Positions 35,607 to 43,323 of a stretch of DNA of 64,000 nt are shown here, one piece after another; positions within the stretch are counted from its first letter, which is position 1; the number at the start of each line of letters is the position of its first letter. The notes beneath the pieces were generated by a model. The model saw nothing but the letters and a program-made list of their open reading frames with translations, did not search any database and was not told the DNA's origin. This DNA is from Edaphobacter bradus (GTDB lineage: Bacteria; Acidobacteriota; Terriglobia; Terriglobales; Acidobacteriaceae), in the NCBI RefSeq assembly GCF_025685645.1, contig NZ_JAGSYF010000003.1:434001-498000 (forward strand). Direction: 5' to 3'. The position numbers and the translations under genes are program-made.

Positions 35607-35725
35607 TGCTCAGCTCCTCTAGGGGTAATACCAAGAAGGAGCGAGTGACACCGCCTATCTTTTTCGACCGTGGGGAAAACTGTCACAGTCAAGGTCAATG
35701 ATGATTCGAAAGGATTTAGGAGGTC

Positions 35726-35818
35726 TGGCGGAGAGTGGGGGATTCGAACCCCCGATAGAGCTTTTGACCCTATAACGGTTTAGCAAACCGCCGCCTTCAG
35801 CCACTCGGCCAACTCTCC
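35726..35818 (-). tRNA. tRNA-Ser (anticodon GCT)
   Basis: The minus strand starts GGAGAGT, has a D-arm GGCCGAGTGG, anticodon stem-loop GCGGTTTGCTAAACCGT with GCT, a long variable arm (class II), T-arm GGGGGTTCGAATCCCCC, and ends ACTCTCC-G-CCA with encoded CCA. The acceptor stem pairs fully. It is adjacent to a dead integrase. Confidence 0.95.
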
Positions 35819-35864
35819 GTCCTGTTTTTCTGCGGCTCTCGTGATTATAACTTGGGGAGGGGCG

Positions 35865-37265
35865 ATGTGGCCTGGCCGCCTCGATTTTAATCCCTCTAGC
35901 GCAGAGGAGAGAGGTGGAGGCAGGTTGGCGAGAGGCTCGGGCACTGCAACGAAGATGCGGCTTCTCCCCCTGATTGCAGCGACCTACTTCATGGTCTCCG
36001 GCGGCCCGTACGGGCTGGAAGACATCATCGGCAAAGCGGGCTACGGCCGCGCCCTCCTCATTCTTATGCTCGTGCCTCTGCTCTGGAGCCTGCCGACGAG
36101 CCTCATGGTCGGCGAGTTGGCCTCAGCGATACCCTGCGAGGGAGGCTTTTACCAATGGGTCCGACGGGCCATGGGACCGTTCTGGGGATTTCAGGAGGCA
36201 TGGCTCAGCCTCGCCTCCAGCATCTTCGACATGGCGATCTACCCGACGACCTTTGTGCTCTACCTCTCGCATATCGCTCCCGTCCTCACTCAGGGCTCGC
36301 GCGGACTCCTCCTCAAGCTCGCGATCGTCGCCATCTCCGCCACATGGAACCTGCGCGGAGCAGTCGCCGTAGGGCGTGGCTCGCAGCGCATGATGGCCGT
36401 CTCGCTCTCGCCGTTCGTCGTTCTCATCGCGCTCGCTCTCTGGCATGGCCTTCGTCACGGCATCGCTCCTTCGTCGGGCGGACCTCCCGCGCAGGTTGAT
36501 CTCGCAGGAGCCATCCTGGTCGCACTCTGGAACTACATGGGCTGGGACAACGCCTCCACCATCGCGCAGGAGGTCGAAGACCCACAGCGGAACTATCCCC
36601 GCGCCATGCTCAGTTCCGCGACGGTCGTCATGTTCGTCTACACGCTACCTCTGGCTGCAGTGTGGCTGGCGGGAATCCCTTCGGTCCGCTTCTCGACAGG
36701 AGCATGGGTGGATGCTGGGATGCGGTTGGGCGGCTCCTTGCTTGCGCTCACCGTCGTACTGGCGGGCTCGCTCGATGGCCTAGGCACCTTCAACGCGCTT
36801 ACGCTCTCCTTGACCCGCCTTCCCTACGCGATGGCCGAGGACGGCCTTCTACCTCGCATTCTGACATTGCGATGGGCGAATGGGGTACCGTGGGTCAGCG
36901 TACTTGCCTGCTCACTAGGGTGGGCGCTCGCGCTGAGCTTCACCTTCGAGCGGCTCATCGCGATCGACCTCGTCCTCTACGGCGCCGCGCTCATGCTTGA
37001 GTTCGTGGCGCTGGTTGCGCTGCGCCTCCGGGAGCCCGCGATGCCTCGTCCCTATCGCGTTCCCGGAGGAATTGGAGCCACAATCGCCATCGGAATCGGC
37101 CCAGCACTCCTGATCGTATTTGCTCTCTGGGCAGCGCGCGACGAGAGAGTCGCCGGCCTCCCGGCCCTGGCCTTCGCGACGATGGTAGCGCTGGCCGGGC
37201 CCCTGGTCTATCTTCTGATGACCAGCGTCGCTCGCAGGCGGCAGCAAAAAGACAAAGGCCGCTGA
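35865..37265 (+). CDS. APC-superfamily amino-acid permease
   Basis: 466 residues from ATG 35865, chosen because GGGGAGG lies just upstream. The first helix MRLLPLIAATYFMVSGGPYG carries the conserved Gly-rich unwound region of APC transporters (SGGPYGLE). About twelve hydrophobic helices follow, with EGGFYQWVRRAMGPFWGFQE and LWNYMGWDNASTIAQEVEDP, the latter typical of amino-acid/polyamine carriers. It would take up an amino acid or polyamine by proton coupling. The substrate is not predictable. It starts just beyond tRNA-Ser and has core-like composition. Confidence 0.85.
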   Translation: MWPGRLDFNPSSAEERGGGRLARGSGTATKMRLLPLIAATYFMVSGGPYGLEDIIGKAGYGRALLILMLVPLLWSLPTSLMVGELASAIPCEGGFYQWVRRAMGPFWGFQEAWLSLASSIFDMAIYPTTFVLYLSHIAPVLTQGSRGLLLKLAIVAISATWNLRGAVAVGRGSQRMMAVSLSPFVVLIALALWHGLRHGIAPSSGGPPAQVDLAGAILVALWNYMGWDNASTIAQEVEDPQRNYPRAMLSSATVVMFVYTLPLAAVWLAGIPSVRFSTGAWVDAGMRLGGSLLALTVVLAGSLDGLGTFNALTLSLTRLPYAMAEDGLLPRILTLRWANGVPWVSVLACSLGWALALSFTFERLIAIDLVLYGAALMLEFVALVALRLREPAMPRPYRVPGGIGATIAIGIGPALLIVFALWAARDERVAGLPALAFATMVALAGPLVYLLMTSVARRRQQKDKGR

Positions 37266-37308
37266 CGGCAGGAGCCATCAACGGCCTGTTGCTCTTTGAA
37301 ACCCGAAA

Positions 37309-37866
37309 TTACTTCTGCGCGCCAGCCAGGGCAGGCAACTTCGCCTTGTTGTCGATGAAGCGCTGCTGCGCCTCGAGCACTTTGTTCCGGGCAAAGGACG
37401 CGTCGCGCCACCCCTTTACCTCGACCCGCTTGCCTTCCAGGTCCTTGTAGATCGAGAAGAAGTGCGTGATCTCACGCAGCATATGCGGGTAGATCTCGGA
37501 GAAGTTCCAGACGTCCTTGTACCGCGGGTTGCCTTTGCCGACACAAAGAATCTTCTCGTCGCCCAAACCCTGATCCAACATATCAAGGAGACCTATGGGG
37601 CGCACTTCCATTACGCAGCCAGGAAAGCTCGGCGCATCGACGAGCACCAGCACATCGAGCGGGTCGCCGTCGTCGCCCAGCGTGCTCGGGATGAAGCCGT
37701 AGTCTCCCGGATAGTGCACCGGCGAGTAGAGGTTGCGGTCCAGACGAAATACGTGCAGTTCCTTGTCGTATTCGTACTTGTTGATGCCCTCATGGGGAAT
37801 CTCGATGACCGCGTTGATCACCTCGGGTGACTCTGGGCCCACGGGTAACTCAAGATAGTTCAGCAT
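37309..37866 (-). CDS. ppa: Inorganic pyrophosphatase, family I
   Basis: 185 residues, normal for the soluble family I enzyme. VINAVIEIPHEGINKYEYDK opens the fold with metal and phosphate ligands. YPGDYGFIPSTLGDDGDPLD carries the D-G-D-P-x-D signature and leads into VLVLVDAPSFPGC. DQGLGDEKILCVG gives the later Asp residues, and ITHFFSIYKDLEGKRVEVKG the conserved Tyr-Lys region. It hydrolyses pyrophosphate from biosynthetic reactions in the cytoplasm. It is convergent with the permease gene, with only about 40 bases between them. The ribosome site before ATG 37866 is weak. Confidence 0.95.
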   Translation of the reverse strand: MLNYLELPVGPESPEVINAVIEIPHEGINKYEYDKELHVFRLDRNLYSPVHYPGDYGFIPSTLGDDGDPLDVLVLVDAPSFPGCVMEVRPIGLLDMLDQGLGDEKILCVGKGNPRYKDVWNFSEIYPHMLREITHFFSIYKDLEGKRVEVKGWRDASFARNKVLEAQQRFIDNKAKLPALAGAQK

Positions 37867-38012
37867 AACGTTGGGTTCTCTTTTCGCTTCCTGATGGTTA
37901 TGGAGCTTGCAGGGGTTTGGACCTTCCCTCGTTCAGGCCACTCAGTTGCCTTGGCAGATGCTCCCGGGCCTGACCGCGGGCAAATGCCGCGTCTTGTCTA
38001 TAATCGGTCAAG

Positions 38013-38258
38013 ATGAAGGCTCATGTCTATGTCACGCTCAAACGCACTGTGCTCGATGCTCAGGGGCAAACGATTAACGACGCTCTGCGCCGTATGCAAT
38101 ATCGCGGCGTCTCCGACGTCAGGCAGGGCAAGTACTTCGTATTGACCCTCGACCCTGGCCTTGATCGCGCCGCTGCCCAAGTGGAAGTCGAACGTATCAC
38201 AAAAGAGGTATTGACCAATCCGGTTATCGAGGAATTCACTCTTCATTTAGAAGACTGA
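38013..38258 (+). CDS. purS: Phosphoribosylformylglycinamidine synthase subunit PurS
   Basis: 81 residues, the usual PurS length. The sequence KAHVYVTLKRTVLDAQGQTI then DALRRMQYRGVSDVRQGKYF is the typical ferredoxin-like fold of PurS. PurS bridges PurL and PurQ in the fourth step of purine synthesis. Neither purQ nor purL lies next to it here, so the complex must be encoded elsewhere. A structured untranslated stretch follows before the beta-barrel gene. Confidence 0.85.
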   Translation: MKAHVYVTLKRTVLDAQGQTINDALRRMQYRGVSDVRQGKYFVLTLDPGLDRAAAQVEVERITKEVLTNPVIEEFTLHLED

Positions 38259-38297
38259 AAAAAAAGGTTCACGCGTGCCTCTTCCGGCTACACTGAA

Positions 38298-38385
38298 GAG
38301 GGCAAACGAACCCTCCGGGTTAGCATCTAACCAGCAATCCCTGTACGCAGGGAAAGCAAACTCCGGAAGCAACGCAGTCCGTTTG
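38298..38385 (+). ncRNA. Structured leader before the beta-barrel gene, possible cis-regulatory RNA
   Basis: Three consecutive perfect hairpins are visible: GAGGG/CCCTC (38298-38315), GGTTAG/CTAACC with a CAT loop (38318-38332) and TCCCTG/CAGGGA with a TACG loop (38338-38353). A CAAAC/GTTTG pairing (38357-38385) follows. The conserved-looking GGCAAAC and GCAAAC recall c-di-GMP riboswitches, but the GACGCAAAGCC core is missing. It is not assigned to a class. Confidence 0.45.
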
Positions 38386-38448
38386 ACGACTCAAGGCTCG
38401 ACCTCATCCTTCGGGAGAGAAAGTGAAGTTACTGGGAGGATTTCCCGG

Positions 38449-39042
38449 ATGCACACACGGCCAACCTTTAGCCGGTTTTTACTGTTTTTTGCGGCATTTT
38501 TAATACTTACTTCGCCGCTCACCCTCCATGCACAGGCAACCGCCGCAGCTTCCAAAAAAGGAGACCTCTCGGTCTACTCTGGCTATTCCGCGGTCTGGCC
38601 CCAGTATCTCAATGCACCCAACATAAACAGTGGCGTCTCTTTTGGAGTGGAGTACACCCGCCATCTGCGCTGGTACCTCTTGCCGTCCTTGGTGGCCCGC
38701 GGCAAAGTCGCGCCCGGCAATACAGTCGGCGAAAGGACATGGGGCGGAGGCATCAAGGTGGAGCACGAGTTCAGATCCTTTCGCCCTTACGCCAGCTTCA
38801 TCCTCAGCTCTGGAAACATCACGTTTACGCACCCGGTCATCGATTACCGTGGCAAGCGCTATACCTCTGACAACTCCATCGTCTATGCCCCTGGTGGAGG
38901 CGTCGATGTCGACATCACAGAGAAATGGTCGGGGCGCGTCGACTATCAGTACGAGTACTGGAACATCGGAACCAATCAGTCGTTCTATCCCAGCGTCCTG
39001 AGCTTTGGCGTCGTCTATCGGATTCCCTTCCATCCCTTCTAG
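38449..39042 (+). CDS. Outer-membrane beta-barrel protein
   Basis: 197 residues from ATG 38449, which has GGGAGGA eight bases upstream. A signal peptide (FLLFFAAFLILTSPLTLHAQ) precedes a small barrel of alternating polar/hydrophobic strands: GDLSVYSGYSAVWPQYL, VSFGVEYTRHLRWYLLPSLV, WGGGIKVEHEFRSFRPYASF and VDVDITEKWSGRVDYQYEYW. The end VLSFGVVYRIPFHPF has the terminal aromatic residue used by outer-membrane insertion. The shape fits the OmpA-like/outer-membrane beta-barrel family. Ligand and role are unknown. The preceding leader is strongly structured. Confidence 0.75.
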   Translation: MHTRPTFSRFLLFFAAFLILTSPLTLHAQATAAASKKGDLSVYSGYSAVWPQYLNAPNINSGVSFGVEYTRHLRWYLLPSLVARGKVAPGNTVGERTWGGGIKVEHEFRSFRPYASFILSSGNITFTHPVIDYRGKRYTSDNSIVYAPGGGVDVDITEKWSGRVDYQYEYWNIGTNQSFYPSVLSFGVVYRIPFHPF

Positions 39043-39104
39043 CGCGAAGGCCACAGACTCGCAGAAGACAAGGGGCAGGTGCTACGCTCGAAAGGGAGAA
39101 CCTC

Positions 39105-40226
39105 TTGAGCAACGCATCTGTAAAACACGTCACTGCCCAATCCCCTGCTGGAACCCCGACGGTGGGCAGCCGTTTTGTCCGGGCCTGTCTCCGCCGACCT
39201 GTCGACCGCACTCCCGTCTGGCTTCTCCGCCAGGCTGGCCGCTACATGCCCGAGTACATGGCCGTCCGCAAGCACCACTCACTGCTTGAGATCTGCCGGA
39301 CCCCCGAGATCGCCGCCGAGGTCACCATCACCGCCGCAGAGCGGCTCGGCGTCGACGCCGCCATCATCTTCGCGGACCTTCTGCTTCCCTTCACTCCCAT
39401 GGGACTCGAGTTCGAGTTCCTCGCTGGCGAAGGCCCCATCGTACACACTCCTATTCGCTCTGCCGATCAGGTCCGCGCCCTGCGCACCGACCGCGCCGAC
39501 GAGCTGAACTACGTCGCTCGCGCCATCGAAAAGGTTGCCGCCCACTTTGCCGCGCCGCGCGTAGACGGCGCCCGCGGCCCTGACAATCAGGATCAGCTCG
39601 GCATCATCGGATTCTGCGGCGCCCCATTCACGCTGGCCAGCTACATGATCGAAGGCGGCTCTTCGCGCAATTACATCGAAACCAAGCGCATGATGTACGG
39701 CGACTCCGTGGCCTGGCCGTTGCTGATGGAGAAACTCGTTGCTGTGCTCACCGCCTTCGCGCGCCAGCAGGTCGAGGCCGGCGCCGATGTCATTCAGGTC
39801 TTCGATAGCTGGGCCGGCGCTCTCAGCGTGCCGGACTATCGCCAATACTGCCTCGCGCCGACCACGGAGCTCGTGCGCCGCATCCAGGCCATGGGAGTTC
39901 CGGTCATCTACTTCGGCGTCGACACTGCAACGCTTCTGCCCTCCATGCGCGAGACCGGCGCCGACGTGATCGGCCTCGACTGGCGCACTCCCCTCGACGC
40001 GGGCTGGGAGGCCGTCGGCGAAGGCTGCGCTGTGCAGGGCAACCTCGATCCCATCACTCTCTTCGCTCCCGACGACGTCCTTCGTGCGCGAACCCGCGAG
40101 ATCCTCTCAGCGGCGGCAGGCAGACCCGGCCATATCTTCAACCTCGGCCACGGCATCGTCCCTGGCACTCCGGTCGAAAACGTCATCAAGCTCGTCGAGT
40201 GGGTCAAGGAGTACGGAGCGCAATGA
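39105..40226 (+). CDS. hemE: Uroporphyrinogen decarboxylase
   Basis: 373 residues from TTG 39105, selected because AAAGGGAGA precedes it. RRPVDRTPVWLLRQAGRYMP is the conserved substrate-binding start with both Arg residues. AAIIFADLLLPFTPMG, GFCGAPFTLASYMIEGGSS and VIQVFDSWAGALSVPDY follow, and the HemE end GHIFNLGHGIVPGTPVENV is clear. It converts uroporphyrinogen III to coproporphyrinogen III. It is the first of three overlapping or adjacent haem genes; its stop overlaps the ferrochelatase start. Confidence 0.95.
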   Translation: MSNASVKHVTAQSPAGTPTVGSRFVRACLRRPVDRTPVWLLRQAGRYMPEYMAVRKHHSLLEICRTPEIAAEVTITAAERLGVDAAIIFADLLLPFTPMGLEFEFLAGEGPIVHTPIRSADQVRALRTDRADELNYVARAIEKVAAHFAAPRVDGARGPDNQDQLGIIGFCGAPFTLASYMIEGGSSRNYIETKRMMYGDSVAWPLLMEKLVAVLTAFARQQVEAGADVIQVFDSWAGALSVPDYRQYCLAPTTELVRRIQAMGVPVIYFGVDTATLLPSMRETGADVIGLDWRTPLDAGWEAVGEGCAVQGNLDPITLFAPDDVLRARTREILSAAAGRPGHIFNLGHGIVPGTPVENVIKLVEWVKEYGAQ

Positions 40227-41251
40227 ACACGAACAGCGCGGTTCTTCTGCTCGCACACGGTACGCCGAACGTACTGGGCGAGATGGCCGAATATCTCAGC
40301 CGCGTCACCGGAGGCCGCGCCCTTCCGCACGACGTCGTTGAGGAGTTGCAGCACCGCTACGCTCAGATCGGCCTCGGCGAAACCCCAGGTGCCGAGCCCC
40401 CTCCGCTTACAAAGTGGACGCTCGCGCAAGGCCGCCTCCTCGAGGGCTTGCTCGACGGCACGCCGGTCTACGTGGCCATGCGCAACTGGCACCCCTTTAT
40501 CGCCGATGTCGTCGCGAAAATGCGGGCAGACGGAATCACGCACATCAAAGCCATCTGCCTGGCGCCGCAGAACTCACGCACGAGCATAGGCCTCTATCGC
40601 CAAGCCCTTCTCTCTGCCACCGCTGACATGGAGGTCGACTTCGTCCCAGCCTGGGCCGACCATCCCCTGCTCGTGCAGGCCTTTGCGGAGAAGCTCTGGC
40701 CCGTCTGGGCGCTCGCCTGCGCTCAGTCCGGCCGCCGCGTCCCAATCCTCTTCACAGCGCACAGTGTCCCTTGCCGCACTGTGATGACGGGCGAGGCCTC
40801 CATTGAAGGAGCCCGCCCGGGAACCCTCGCGCAAAGCACGCCCGACCCCTACGCCGTTGAAGCCAGGCGCACCGCGGCCCTCGTCGCCGAGCGCCTCTCC
40901 GTCGTCGGCCTAACCGAGCGCGACTGGCACTTCGCTTTCCAGAGCCAGGGCATGAGCGGCGGCCCATGGCTTGGCCCGACCGTCGAAGACACCCTCAACG
41001 CCCTCAAAGATGAGGGCCACGTCGGTGTTGTCATGCAACCCATCGGCTTCCTCTGCGATCACGTCGAGATCCTCTACGACATCGACATCGCCTTCCGCGA
41101 GATCGCCGGCGAGCTTGGCCTGCAGCTCTGGCGCGCCGAGAGCCTCAACGACTCCCCCGTCCTCGCCCAGGCGCTCGCCCAGATCGCCTCCGCCAACACC
41201 TCCGCGACCTCTGCCAACCAGGATGAAGCCGCGACACCGAACGCTGTATGA
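40223..41251 (+). CDS. hemH: Ferrochelatase
   Basis: 342 residues from ATG 40223, which overlaps the hemE stop as ATGA. SAVLLLAHGTPNVLGEMAEY is the usual HemH start. VYVAMRNWHPFIADVV holds the MRxWxP pattern. ILFTAHSVPCRTV carries the metal-binding/active-site His, and FAFQSQGMSGGPWLGPTVED the conserved FQSQ-x6-WLxP segment. VVMQPIGFLCDHVEILYDID has the second active-site region ending in D-H-V-E-x-L-Y-D-I-D. It inserts iron into a porphyrin (protoporphyrin or coproporphyrin). It works with hemE and the oxidase gene downstream. Confidence 0.95.
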   Translation: MNTNSAVLLLAHGTPNVLGEMAEYLSRVTGGRALPHDVVEELQHRYAQIGLGETPGAEPPPLTKWTLAQGRLLEGLLDGTPVYVAMRNWHPFIADVVAKMRADGITHIKAICLAPQNSRTSIGLYRQALLSATADMEVDFVPAWADHPLLVQAFAEKLWPVWALACAQSGRRVPILFTAHSVPCRTVMTGEASIEGARPGTLAQSTPDPYAVEARRTAALVAERLSVVGLTERDWHFAFQSQGMSGGPWLGPTVEDTLNALKDEGHVGVVMQPIGFLCDHVEILYDIDIAFREIAGELGLQLWRAESLNDSPVLAQALAQIASANTSATSANQDEAATPNAV

Positions 41252-41324
41252 TGCTGCACCATCAGGCGGAGCTCATGGCCGATATCTCAGTTCTCTCGTC
41301 CGACCCCATCTCCGCGAGGATGCG

Positions 41325-42716
41325 ATGAAGCGCGTCGCGATTGCTGGCGGTGGAATCGCGGGGTTGGCAGCAGCCTATGAACTCGCGCAGCTTGCCCGCC
41401 GCGGAGAGCCTGTGCAGGCCGTGCTGTTTGAGTCTTCGCAGCGCTTGGGCGGCATCGTCGAGACAGTGCGCGAAGCTGGCTTCGTCATCGAAGGCGGCCC
41501 CGACGGCTGGGTAAGCGAAAAGCCCTGGGCGCGCCAGCTCGCAGAGGAGCTCAACCTCTCGAGCGAACTGATCCACTCCAACGACACCACCCGCAAGACC
41601 TACGTCCTCCGCGACGGCGATCTCAAAGCAATGCCGGACGGCATGCGCATGATGGTTCCTTCTGACCTGACTGCACTCGATACGTCGGACCTCTTCAGCC
41701 CGCGGGCCCGGCAGTACTTCCGCGACGAACCCTCCCGTGCCGCCGAGCTGCGCGCCTCCGCACCGATGCACGACGAGAGCGTCGCCGAGTTTGTGCGGCG
41801 GCACTTCGGCAATGAAGTGCTCGAGACCATCGGCGCCCCGTTGCTGAGCGGTGTCTTCGGAGGCGATGTCGCCACACTCAGCGTTCGCGCCGTCATGGCT
41901 CCCTTCGTCACAATGGAGCGCGAGTACGGCAGCCTCGTCACCGCGCTACAGGCACGCGCCGGGAACTCAACCCCTGCCCTCTTCACAACGCTGCGCAGCG
42001 GTCTTGGCACGCTCATCGACCGCATTGTCGCCTCCATCCCGCAGCAGTGGATTCACCTCAACACCGAGGTCTCCGCCGTCGCGCGCACAGTCGAAGGCTG
42101 GCACCTCACCACCAACCGAGGCGACGAGAGCTTCGACGCCCTCTTCATGGCAGCCCCCGTTCACATCGCACAATCGCTGCTTAGCCCCATCGACGCCCGC
42201 GCCGCCGAACTGATGCAAATGGACGCCAGCTCAGCCGTTGTCGTCGGATTCGCCTTTGCCGACGCCACTCACTCCCTCAAGCTGCCCCCTGGCTTCGGCT
42301 TCCTTGTCCCGCAAGGCTCAGGCAGTCTTCTCCTCGCATGCACTTTCATGGATCAGAAGTTCCCCGACCGCGTCCCTGAAGGCGGGCGCCTGCTCCGCGC
42401 CTTCTTCGGCGGTGAATCGGCCCTGCGCCTGATGCGCTGCCGCAACGACGAGATCGCCGCCATTGCGCGACTTGAACTCGCCCGTATCCTCGGCCCGCTG
42501 CCCGAGCCGCAGGTCACGGTCATCCGCCACTTGCCCCGCTCGCTCCCGCAGTACGCCGTGGGCCATCTCGAACGCATGGCAGAACTCAACGAGCGCGTGC
42601 GCGCCCTGGGCTCACTGTGGCTGCTCGGAAACGCGTATCGCGGCGTCGGCCTGCCCGACCTCATTCGAGACGCCCGCGCCGCGGCTCAGTCGCTCGTCGC
42701 CTGCGCCGTCTCCTGA
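41325..42716 (+). CDS. hemG: Protoporphyrinogen/coproporphyrinogen oxidase, HemG/HemY type
   Basis: 463 residues from ATG 41325 with GAGG six bases upstream. The FAD-binding Rossmann motif is RVAIAGGGIAGLAAAYELAQ. FESSQRLGGIVETVREAGFV, GGPDGWVSEKPWARQLAEEL and SGVFGGDVATLSVRAV are typical of oxygen-dependent HemY-type oxidases. The end GLPDLIRDARAAAQSL is the usual final helix. It oxidises protoporphyrinogen or coproporphyrinogen, supplying the substrate for ferrochelatase. Distinguishing the proto- from the copro-dependent branch needs more than this sequence. Confidence 0.9.
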   Translation: MKRVAIAGGGIAGLAAAYELAQLARRGEPVQAVLFESSQRLGGIVETVREAGFVIEGGPDGWVSEKPWARQLAEELNLSSELIHSNDTTRKTYVLRDGDLKAMPDGMRMMVPSDLTALDTSDLFSPRARQYFRDEPSRAAELRASAPMHDESVAEFVRRHFGNEVLETIGAPLLSGVFGGDVATLSVRAVMAPFVTMEREYGSLVTALQARAGNSTPALFTTLRSGLGTLIDRIVASIPQQWIHLNTEVSAVARTVEGWHLTTNRGDESFDALFMAAPVHIAQSLLSPIDARAAELMQMDASSAVVVGFAFADATHSLKLPPGFGFLVPQGSGSLLLACTFMDQKFPDRVPEGGRLLRAFFGGESALRLMRCRNDEIAAIARLELARILGPLPEPQVTVIRHLPRSLPQYAVGHLERMAELNERVRALGSLWLLGNAYRGVGLPDLIRDARAAAQSLVACAVS

Positions 42717-42734
42717 ATGGCGCCGTCAGTCTAA

Positions 42735-43313
42735 CTACTCGCCACCACCGAAGTGATACGTGATGCCTGTGCTGATACGCAGATTGTTCTGCGTATTGTT
42801 CACAGCATTGGGAATGCGCGTGTAGACGTAGTCCACCTGGATGATGTTGGCCCCGAGCCGGGGCTTGATCCTCGTTCTCACGCCTCCGCCGGCCAGCACG
42901 CCAAACGACTGGCGATTGATCGTGAACTGAAAGTTCACATCCTCCTTCGCTCCACCCAGGAGGACTTCGCCATAGGGCACATACCTGCTCGGGTTGCGGT
43001 ACGTAAACCGTGGGCCGAACAGATAGTTGATGATCAGAATATTCTGCCCGCTATTGTTCACATTGCTTGCATGGGCAACGGTAATGTCTGCCAGCGCGCT
43101 CCACTTCCGCGTGACGTTCATCAGGAAGGTGCCGCTGCCTCCGTACATGGAGAAGCAGCCGCAGTGGCCCGGAGGGGCGTTCGCGTGGAGGTAGTCGAAG
43201 TTACCTCCCACCTCGAACCTCTTGATGTCATCGAAGCGCAGCATCATCTGAGCATGGAGCGCCCACGGAAGAGCCAGGAACAACAGCAGCAGAGCGGCCT
43301 TTACGAGTTTCAT
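42735..43313 (-). CDS. Outer-membrane beta-barrel protein
   Basis: 192 residues with an AGGAG-rich ribosome site. The signal peptide is KAALLLLFLALPWALHAQ. The mature part is a chain of amphipathic strands (RFEVGGNFDYLHANAPPGHC; SGTFLMNVTRKWSALADITV; LIINYLFGPRFTYRNPSRYV; FGVLAGGGVRTRIKPRLGAN) and ends in ISTGITYHFGGGE. It resembles OmpA-like barrels found throughout acidobacteria. It may be co-transcribed after the giant Ig-repeat gene, which ends 10 bases upstream. Confidence 0.75.
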   Translation of the reverse strand: MKLVKAALLLLFLALPWALHAQMMLRFDDIKRFEVGGNFDYLHANAPPGHCGCFSMYGGSGTFLMNVTRKWSALADITVAHASNVNNSGQNILIINYLFGPRFTYRNPSRYVPYGEVLLGGAKEDVNFQFTINRQSFGVLAGGGVRTRIKPRLGANIIQVDYVYTRIPNAVNNTQNNLRISTGITYHFGGGE

Positions 43314-43323
43314 CCTTCTTCTC

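Noticed and set aside
38298..38385. c-di-GMP-I (GEMM) riboswitch
   Set aside because: GGCAAAC is present, but the receptor hairpin and GACGCAAAGCC core do not align, so the class was not assigned.
39105..42716. Unusual fusion or rearrangement in the haem genes
   Set aside because: The hemE-hemH-oxidase order with short overlaps is ordinary; all three genes have normal lengths and motifs.
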